Positions 1-5,046 of a stretch of DNA of 5,046 nt are shown in pieces; position 1 is the first letter of the stretch, and each line of letters starts with the position of its first letter. This DNA comes from Paludibacteraceae bacterium. Its GTDB lineage: Bacteria > Bacteroidota > Bacteroidia > Bacteroidales > Paludibacteraceae. The notes below the pieces were generated by a model, which worked only from the letters and a program-made list of their open reading frames with translations, did not search any database and was not told where the DNA came from. Where the stretch lies: NCBI GenBank assembly GCA_017646225.1, contig JAGCMZ010000079.1, forward strand, positions 1-5,046, given 5' to 3'. The translations under genes were made by a program, and so were the position numbers.

Positions 1-1953
1 AACTTGCAAACAATGGGTATCTATCTCGGCAATAAACCTACTAGGCATTGTATAGTTGGTTTTACCGTAGCGGAAACGCGATTTGGCATAGAACAAATAA
101 CAACGTTTTTTGGCACGGGTAATGGCCACATACAACAAGCGACGCTCCTCTTCTATACCTTCGGTTGTTTCGCCATCGCGGGTACTGGGAAACAATTCTT
201 CTTCCAAGCCTACCACAAATACGGTGTTGTATTCCAACCCTTTAGCTGCATGCACCGTCATCAATGTAACACGCTCTACTCCATCGTCCTTATCGGTATC
301 GGCATCCGTCAGCAACGAAACCTCGGTAAGGTACTCTGCCAACGTAGGCGATACACCCTCTTCTTCCATGCGTTTGTCTACGTATTCGCGAATACCGGTT
401 AACAAGGCATCGATATTTTGCAAATCGGTTTCCGATTCGATATCGGACGTTGCTCTCAACAAGGTCATAATGCCCGAAAACTGAATCACCTCTTCGGCTA
501 TCTGGTAGGCATCTTTATCTTCCATAGCTGCGGCAATGGCACCTAACGACTCGGTAAACTGTACCAATTTACGCGCTGTACCCTGATTTACCGACAAATT
601 ATAGGCCAACGGATTGGCAGCCACCTCAAACAACGAAACCTGCTGCGTATTGGCCACCTCTTTTACCTTATTGACGGTAGTATCACCAATACCCCTAGCA
701 GGGAAATTGATGCAACGTTTAAAGGCTTCCTCGACCAATGGATTCACCAGCAAACGCATGTAAGCCAACACATCTTTGATTATTTTGCGTTGATAGAACG
801 ATTGTCCACCATAAATTTTATAAGGAATACCCTGCGAGCGAAAAGCATCTTCTATCACACGCGATTGCGCATTGATGCGGTACAACACCACCATTTCACC
901 ACGCGTTTCTTCGTGACTACGCAACAAACCTTGCACACGCATGGCCACCATATTGGCCTCTTCCATATCCGAATAAGCTTCCGACACCATCAAAGGTTCT
1001 CCTTGTTGGTTTTCAGAGAATACTTTCTTAGGAATACGTCCTTTGTTGTGAGCAATTAAGCTATTAGCTGCCTCTACCAGATATTTTGTAGAACGATAAT
1101 TCTGCTCCAACTTAAACAATTTGGATTCGGGGTACTGCTTTTGGAAATACAAAATATTACTGATATCCGCCCCACGAAAAGCATAAATACTTTGCGAATC
1201 ATCGCCTACTACACAAATGCGACGGTGCTTTTCTGCCAACGCTTTTAATAGCAAATACTGCGCATAGTTGGTATCCTGATACTCATCTACCAAAATGTAC
1301 TGAAACCTATTTTGGTACTTTTCTAGCACCTCAGGATGCTGCATAAACAACTGATTGGTCAAACAAAGCATATCGTCAAAGTCCATAGCACCTGCTTGTT
1401 TGAGCCTACGTTGGTATTCAATGTAAATTTCCCTTACCTTGGGAATGCGCATCATAAAATCGACCGATCGACCGTGCGCATCATCGTACTGCTGGGGCAT
1501 TACCATCTTATTTTTAGCCGACGAAATGCGCGATAACACCACCGATGGTTTGTAGGTCTTCTCATCTAACTGCATTTCTTTGACAATCGATTTGATCAGA
1601 TTTTTAGCATCTGCTGTATCGTATACCGTAAAATCGGAAGGTAAACCAATGTACTGCGACTCGGTACGCAATATTTTAGAGAACTGCGCATGAAAGGTTC
1701 CCATTGCCAAATATTGCGCCTTTTCGGGACCTACCATTTGTCCAATACGCTCTTTCATTTCGCGCGCTGCCTTGTTGGTAAACGTAAGCGCTAGAATCTG
1801 ATATGGTTTTAATCCTACCACCTCTAGCAAATAGGCAATTTTGTAGGTCAAGACCCTGGTTTTACCCGATCCTGCACCAGCAATTACCAACGAAGGGCCT
1901 TCGTTGTACATAACTGCAGCTTTCTGCGACTCATTTAATTGCGAAATAGACAT
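1..1953 (-). CDS. uvrD: UvrD/PcrA-family ATP-dependent DNA helicase (SF1A), C-terminus cut by window edge
   Basis: This is a 3'-5' single-strand DNA translocase/helicase of the UvrD/PcrA/Rep family, which acts in excision repair, mismatch repair and clearing of recombinase or stalled polymerase. The 651 codons in the window are uninterrupted and show the full motif set: Q motif (LNESQKAAV, Gln10), Walker A AGAGSGKT (25-32, Lys31), motif Ia LTFTNKAAREM (56-66), Ib GTFHAQF (85-91), Walker B ILVDEYQDTN (220-229), motif III VVGDDSQSIYAFRGA (248-262), motif IV LEQNYRST (282-289), motif V VTLMTVHAAKGLEY (562-575) and motif VI EERRLLYVAITRAKK (602-616) with arginine finger Arg613. The stretch between IV and V is the 2B region. 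The start ATG (1951-1953) is firm: an in-frame TAG lies three codons upstream (1960-1962) and the Q motif begins at once. No Shine-Dalgarno is visible. The reading frame is still open at base 1, so roughly 100 residues of C-terminal tail, by family length, lie outside. UvrD versus PcrA naming cannot be settled here; Rep is less likely because of the motif V-VI linker. Confidence 0.96.
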   Translation of the reverse strand, partial: MSISQLNESQKAAVMYNEGPSLVIAGAGSGKTRVLTYKIAYLLEVVGLKPYQILALTFTNKAAREMKERIGQMVGPEKAQYLAMGTFHAQFSKILRTESQYIGLPSDFTVYDTADAKNLIKSIVKEMQLDEKTYKPSVVLSRISSAKNKMVMPQQYDDAHGRSVDFMMRIPKVREIYIEYQRRLKQAGAMDFDDMLCLTNQLFMQHPEVLEKYQNRFQYILVDEYQDTNYAQYLLLKALAEKHRRICVVGDDSQSIYAFRGADISNILYFQKQYPESKLFKLEQNYRSTKYLVEAANSLIAHNKGRIPKKVFSENQQGEPLMVSEAYSDMEEANMVAMRVQGLLRSHEETRGEMVVLYRINAQSRVIEDAFRSQGIPYKIYGGQSFYQRKIIKDVLAYMRLLVNPLVEEAFKRCINFPARGIGDTTVNKVKEVANTQQVSLFEVAANPLAYNLSVNQGTARKLVQFTESLGAIAAAMEDKDAYQIAEEVIQFSGIMTLLRATSDIESETDLQNIDALLTGIREYVDKRMEEEGVSPTLAEYLTEVSLLTDADTDKDDGVERVTLMTVHAAKGLEYNTVFVVGLEEELFPSTRDGETTEGIEEERRLLYVAITRAKKRCYLFYAKSRFRYGKTNYTMPSRFIAEIDTHCLQV

Positions 1954-1970
1954 AATTGGCTAAAATTAAG

Positions 1971-1978
1971 CAAATATA
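1971..1978 (-). promoter_or_regulatory. Bacteroidetes-type -7 promoter element for the helicase gene
   Basis: On the minus strand the octamer reads TATATTTG, a perfect match to the Bacteroidetes sigma-ABfr -7 consensus TAnnTTTG, and is followed by C. It starts three bases after the T-tract of the preceding terminator and ends 17 bases before the helicase ATG. No TTG/TTTG -33 box stands about 19-21 bases further upstream; that region is the terminator hairpin itself. Transcription would begin around 1963-1966 and leave a leader of only about 10-13 bases. The call rests on the consensus match and position alone. Confidence 0.6.
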
Positions 1979-1981
1979 GAC

Positions 1982-2010
1982 AAAAAAAACCGAGACATAC
2001 ATCTCGGTTT
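1982..2010 (-). terminator. Rho-independent terminator of the ppiD gene
   Basis: A perfect 9-bp inverted repeat (plus strand AAACCGAGA at 1987-1995 and TCTCGGTTT at 2002-2010) with a 6-base loop forms a hairpin. Read on the minus strand, it is followed directly by eight T residues (1989 down to 1982; the first three also pair in the stem base). It lies 24 bases after the ppiD stop codon (2034-2036), the expected place for an intrinsic terminator. In the plus direction the hairpin is followed by CTATCATTTT and not a clean T-run, so it is unlikely to work well in that direction; there is no plus-strand gene to terminate anyway. Confidence 0.9.
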
Positions 2011-2033
2011 CTATCATTTTACCGCTCTACTCG

Positions 2034-4097
2034 TTAATAAAAATTAATGCGATTGTCAATGATTTTAGCATTGTTTTTCAACGATTCAAATGTAGTGTAT
2101 ACAAATGGATTGCGGTTGGTATATTCTAGGATCTCGTTAGCTGCATTGAATTCAGCTTGTGGAACTTCTGCTACCAATTTGATAGCAAACACACCCATAT
2201 TACCTTTTACGTATTGGATTTGTTTGGTTGCCAACAAAGCAGGAATGCATCCAGCTACCATTGGTTCGCGACCGATGTTAGGAATAAAGGCAGACGATAG
2301 CGAAACGTTTTGTGCAGTTGAAACAACACCCAAAGCAGCAAGGTTTTCGCCAGCAGCTTTCATATCTTCAATCATCTTGTCACCTTTTTTATCTTGAATT
2401 ACAGCAGCTTTCACTTGTGTTTTAACGCTTTCGAACGATTTTTTGCCTTCAGGAATTACTTCGTCTACCATGGCAATAACAAAGTTCTTACCGCATTCGT
2501 ATACTTCTTCAGTCACAGCACCTGCTTTTTTACCAAATGCCCAACGAATCAATTGACGAGAGTTTTCCAAATTACCTACACGTACATCGTTTTTACCAAT
2601 AGTGTAAGTACGCAAGAACAAACCGTTTTCGGCACGTGCACTGTCAACAAAAGCAGTTGCAGTATTGTTTTGTGCAATGTATTGGCTTGCTTGGCTGTAG
2701 ATAGCACCGTAGGTTTGCGAACCTGCTTCTACTTTACGTTGCAACACGCAAACTTTCACCTTGCTTACAGGTTGGGTTTGTTCGGTTACTTGTGCAATTT
2801 GGATAGTGCTTCCCATTGGGAAAGTAAAGATTTCATTTACTTTTGCTTTGAAGCAAGCAGTACTAAATTCTGCATCAATATCACTTTCTTTGAACCAACC
2901 CAATTCGCCACCGTTTTGAGCTGTATTTGCCAACGAATATTCTTTAGCTACGGCAGCAAAATCAGCACCACCTTTCAACACAGCAACCAAGCTATCTGCC
3001 AAACGTTTTGTTTTTTCAGCATCAGCTTCTTGTACCACAATGTGACGTACTTTAATTGAATCGGGAGCTACAATGCCTGTTTCTACGATACGTGCCATTT
3101 TGTAAGTATCACCCATCAAAGTAGGACCAAATACATCGCCCGCTTTACCTGCAAAAGCAAAGTCTTTCAACGAAGCGTCAATTGTATTGGCAGACACAGC
3201 CACATTGTTGTAAGGAACATCTGAGTTTTGGTTGCAGATAGCAACATAATCAGCAGAGGTAGCAAATTCATTTTTTAGGTTGTTGATCCAAGCTTCTGTT
3301 TCAGCAAAATCTTGTGCAGAAGGTTTAATCGCAAACGACAATACTTTTACAACGCGTTGTTCTTCTTTTTGGGTAAAGGTATTGATGTTTTCGTTGTAAT
3401 ATGCTTTCAATTCAGCATCGTTTACAGGGAACAAAGAATCGGGTTGGTTGTAGTAAGGCAACATCACATATTCAATGTTCGCAGCTTTTTTAGCATTGTA
3501 CAAGGCTTTTGCATCAGCATCGTTGTAGTTAATAGCAGTAACTACCAACGTGTTGTATTTGTTTTCTAGCAATTGAAGACGAATGTTACGTTCTACATAC
3601 GCCCAATATTTTGCATAATCGCTAGTAGGTTCTTGTTCAATAATTTGCAACAATTGAACCAATATATTTTTGTCAAAACGATTGGTTTCAGGGTTGAATA
3701 ACAAACGCAAGTTGTTTAACATTGGGTTAGGATTGTCGCTCAAAATTTGGTCTGCCAATTCGTCGTCAGAAACCACAATACCTGCAGCTTCGCAAGCTTC
3801 TCCGTAAAGAACTTCTTGCATCCACATGTTCCAAACAGACTCACGAATTTGTGCCGTAGTTTGTTCATCCAAGCTGTTTTCACCACGTTCAATTTGATAA
3901 AAAGCTTTCGCTTCTTCTATGCGGTGTTCAAATTCGGTAATTTCCATTTTATTACCGTTCACTTCGCCCACCAAAGTACGCGATTCGCCAAACAAACTAT
4001 TAAAATCTACCCCAGTAAAAATAAAGAGGAACAATGCAAAACCAATAATACAGGTAAGCAGCACGCCTCTTTGTCTGATTTTTTCTAATGTTGCCAT
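2034..4097 (-). CDS. ppiD: Membrane-anchored periplasmic PpiD/SurA-type peptidyl-prolyl isomerase/chaperone
   Basis: This is a complete 687-residue protein predicted to help fold envelope and outer-membrane proteins at the periplasmic face of the inner membrane. Its N-terminus, MATLEKIRQRG, is a positively charged cytosolic stub followed by one hydrophobic helix (about 12-30), giving an N-in signal anchor. Residues about 40-240 are a helical SurA_N-like chaperone region. A parvulin (PPIC) domain covers about 350-440, with RHIVVQ (351-356), the GGELGWF signature (396-402) and the following F...CF segment (411-416). The His usually found in the final GxHII strand is Gln433, so isomerase activity is doubtful; E. 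coli PpiD also has an inactive parvulin domain. Similar end-strand motifs recur at about 313-340, 519-547 and 618-645, suggesting degenerate parvulin-like modules. The ATG is firm: an in-frame TAA sits two codons upstream (4101-4103) and the N-terminus fits the family. There is no Shine-Dalgarno; the leader is A/T-rich. It lies 78 bases after the CBS-protein gene and ends in a strong terminator. Codons favour CAA and GAA more than in its neighbours, suggesting high expression. The symbol is by similarity; orthology to E. coli PpiD is loose. Confidence 0.92.
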   Translation of the reverse strand: MATLEKIRQRGVLLTCIIGFALFLFIFTGVDFNSLFGESRTLVGEVNGNKMEITEFEHRIEEAKAFYQIERGENSLDEQTTAQIRESVWNMWMQEVLYGEACEAAGIVVSDDELADQILSDNPNPMLNNLRLLFNPETNRFDKNILVQLLQIIEQEPTSDYAKYWAYVERNIRLQLLENKYNTLVVTAINYNDADAKALYNAKKAANIEYVMLPYYNQPDSLFPVNDAELKAYYNENINTFTQKEEQRVVKVLSFAIKPSAQDFAETEAWINNLKNEFATSADYVAICNQNSDVPYNNVAVSANTIDASLKDFAFAGKAGDVFGPTLMGDTYKMARIVETGIVAPDSIKVRHIVVQEADAEKTKRLADSLVAVLKGGADFAAVAKEYSLANTAQNGGELGWFKESDIDAEFSTACFKAKVNEIFTFPMGSTIQIAQVTEQTQPVSKVKVCVLQRKVEAGSQTYGAIYSQASQYIAQNNTATAFVDSARAENGLFLRTYTIGKNDVRVGNLENSRQLIRWAFGKKAGAVTEEVYECGKNFVIAMVDEVIPEGKKSFESVKTQVKAAVIQDKKGDKMIEDMKAAGENLAALGVVSTAQNVSLSSAFIPNIGREPMVAGCIPALLATKQIQYVKGNMGVFAIKLVAEVPQAEFNAANEILEYTNRNPFVYTTFESLKNNAKIIDNRINFY

Positions 4098-4139
4098 AAA
4101 TTATTTGTGTTATTATTTTGTATTCAAGATATGAAAGTG

Positions 4140-4147
4140 CGAAGATA
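4140..4147 (-). promoter_or_regulatory. Candidate -7 promoter element for ppiD
   Basis: On the minus strand the octamer reads TATCTTCG, one mismatch from the Bacteroidetes -7 consensus TAnnTTTG, and is followed by C. It lies 42 bases upstream of the ppiD ATG in the 78-base gap after the CBS-protein gene, which would give a leader of about 35 bases. No TTG -33 box is present at the expected distance; that stretch is a pyrimidine/T-rich run. It may let ppiD be transcribed independently of the gene upstream, but read-through from that gene is equally possible, since I see no convincing terminator between them. Confidence 0.4.
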
Positions 4148-4175
4148 ATGTTTTTTTAGAAAAAAGAGAGCATTT

Positions 4176-5046
4176 TTACGCATCTTTTATCAACTTTATT
4201 AATTCAATTTTATTTTTTGTTGCTTTGATAATCTTCAACGTATAACCATCCAGTTTTATTTGCTCTCCCACTTGTGGAAATCCTTGATACACATGCAATA
4301 CCAAACCAGCCAATGTCAAATAATCTTCCGATACCATCAACGATAAATCGAAGGTTTCATTTAGGTAATCAATCTCCAAACGTCCCGAAAAAATGTATTC
4401 GTGGTCGCTAATTTGCTTCTCTACGTACTCTGGTGTATCGTGTTCGTCCTCAATTTCGCCAAAAATTTCTTCTACAATATCCTCTAGCGTTACAATGCCA
4501 GCCGTTCCACCAAATTCATCCACCACCACGGCAATGCTTTTCTTTTTGAGCAACAACATGTTCATCAATTTGTTAGCTGCCATGGTTTCGGGTACAATAG
4601 GCGCCAAAATAATTTGCGATTGCCATCTTTCGGGTTTGGTAAACAACTCGTTAGAGTGCACATAACCCACAATATTATCGATGTTGTTTTGATAAACCAA
4701 CAATTTAGAATAGCCTGTTTCTACAAAACGCTCGCGCAATTCCTCAACACTGCAATCGTATTCAACCGCCTCAATTTCGGTACGAGGCACTATGCAGTTA
4801 CGCAATTTTACCTTCGATAAATCGAGTGAATTTTGGAAAAACTTAATAACGTTTTCCACTTCTTCCTCTGCCGTCTCTATCGACTCGTGTATCAATCGGT
4901 CCAAATCTACCCTACCCACTAAATACTGATCTGTTTTACCCACTGGCACACGAAACAAACGCATCAGCATTTCAGACACCCAACTCATAAAAATCGAAAT
5001 CGGATACAACAAGATGTAAAACAACAGCAAAGGAACGGCAAAAAAG
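4176..5046 (-). CDS. CorC/HlyC-type CBS-domain membrane protein ('hemolysin' family, CNNM-like transporter), N-terminus cut by window edge
   Basis: The 289 complete codons in the window are the C-terminal part of a DUF21-CBS-CorC_HlyC protein, a family linked to magnesium/cobalt efflux (CorC, CNNM) despite the common label 'hemolysin'. Residue numbers here count from a TTG at 5030. A hydrophobic segment (about 1-20) is the tail of the DUF21 membrane domain. After a linker comes CBS domain 1 (about 78-135), opening with the family motif IVPRTEI (80-86) and containing GYSKLLVY and NIVGYVHSNELF. CBS domain 2 (about 142-195) carries VDEFGGTAGIVTLEDIVEEI (170-189) and then FGEIEDEHD. The CorC_HlyC domain (about 205-282) follows, with FSGRLEIDYLNE and DYLTLAGLVL. 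The CBS pair probably binds adenine nucleotide and faces the cytosol. The frame stays open through base 5046 with hydrophobic codons (FFAVP before the TTG), so the real start lies outside. By family length (about 420-430) some 135 residues are missing. The gene ends in TAA 78 bases before ppiD. In Bacteroidetes related proteins include GldE of gliding motility; nothing here shows that role. Confidence 0.94.
   Translation of the reverse strand, partial: FFAVPLLLFYILLYPISIFMSWVSEMLMRLFRVPVGKTDQYLVGRVDLDRLIHESIETAEEEVENVIKFFQNSLDLSKVKLRNCIVPRTEIEAVEYDCSVEELRERFVETGYSKLLVYQNNIDNIVGYVHSNELFTKPERWQSQIILAPIVPETMAANKLMNMLLLKKKSIAVVVDEFGGTAGIVTLEDIVEEIFGEIEDEHDTPEYVEKQISDHEYIFSGRLEIDYLNETFDLSLMVSEDYLTLAGLVLHVYQGFPQVGEQIKLDGYTLKIIKATKNKIELIKLIKDA

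Noticed and set aside
4..484. Two overlapping plus-strand open frames (4-402 and 110-484) of about 125-130 codons.
   Set aside because: Both are antisense to helicase motifs V and VI, which are strongly conserved in the minus frame; the plus-strand products show no family features.
1458..1473. Short repeated and partly palindromic CGACCGATCGACCG stretch.
   Set aside because: It encodes in-frame residues (GRSVDF) inside the helicase gene, is a single occurrence and has no regulatory context.
2394..3059. A 221-codon open frame on the plus strand, rich in Phe, Cys, Ser and Thr.
   Set aside because: It lies wholly antisense to the well-supported ppiD gene, has no recognisable motif, and its composition is what the complement of ppiD's codons would give.
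4047..4055. Cys16 in the hydrophobic N-terminal helix of PpiD, considered as a lipoprotein lipobox.
   Set aside because: The preceding residues are LLT, with Thr and not Gly/Ala/Ser just before Cys, and the hydrophobic stretch continues well past it, which fits a signal anchor and not a lipoprotein signal.
4151..4165. T7-AG-A6 inverted repeat in the gap between the CBS-protein gene and ppiD, considered as a terminator.
   Set aside because: It is purely A/T with a loop too small to close the full stem, has no GC core, and on the minus strand is followed by no T-run; it is better seen as an A/T-rich spacer.
1..5046. Search for CRISPR-like repeats, tRNA-like cloverleaves, IS ends or diversity-generating repeats.
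   Set aside because: Coding sequence fills all but about 160 bases, the two gaps are short and explained, and no spaced direct repeats or long inverted repeats other than the terminator were seen by eye.

Overview
The window looks like ordinary chromosomal DNA from a Bacteroidota, most likely Bacteroidales-type, bacterium. Four things point there: moderate-to-low GC; absence of Shine-Dalgarno sequences at the two visible starts; a Bacteroidetes-type -7 element (TAnnTTTG) just upstream of one gene and a one-mismatch version upstream of another; and a PpiD-like protein whose N-terminus and modular layout match what I know of Bacteroidetes homologues. All three genes lie on the minus strand and fill almost the whole window. 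No RNA gene, mobile element, CRISPR array or phage remnant is visible, and no gap between genes exceeds about 80 bases.

In transcription order (right to left): (1) 4176-5046 is the C-terminal two thirds of a CBS-domain membrane protein of the CorC/HlyC/CNNM 'hemolysin' family; its N-terminal DUF21 membrane domain is mostly beyond the right edge. (2) After a 78-base gap, 2034-4097 is a complete 687-residue membrane-anchored periplasmic chaperone/peptidyl-prolyl isomerase of the PpiD/SurA type, closed by a strong rho-independent terminator at 1982-2010. (3) After an 80-base gap holding that terminator and a good promoter element, 1-1953 is a UvrD/PcrA superfamily 1A helicase cut by the left edge; all seven classical motifs are inside the window, and only the C-terminal tail is missing.

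The first two genes may be co-transcribed (an envelope pair: a putative ion transporter and an envelope-protein folding factor), although ppiD also has a weak promoter candidate. The helicase appears to be a separate transcription unit concerned with DNA repair.

I found no evidence of a previously undescribed system. The points most worth a second look are a four-fold, parvulin-like internal repeat in the PpiD protein in which the usual C-terminal histidine is absent from every copy, and the very tight terminator-promoter junction in front of the helicase, which would give it a leader of only about ten bases.
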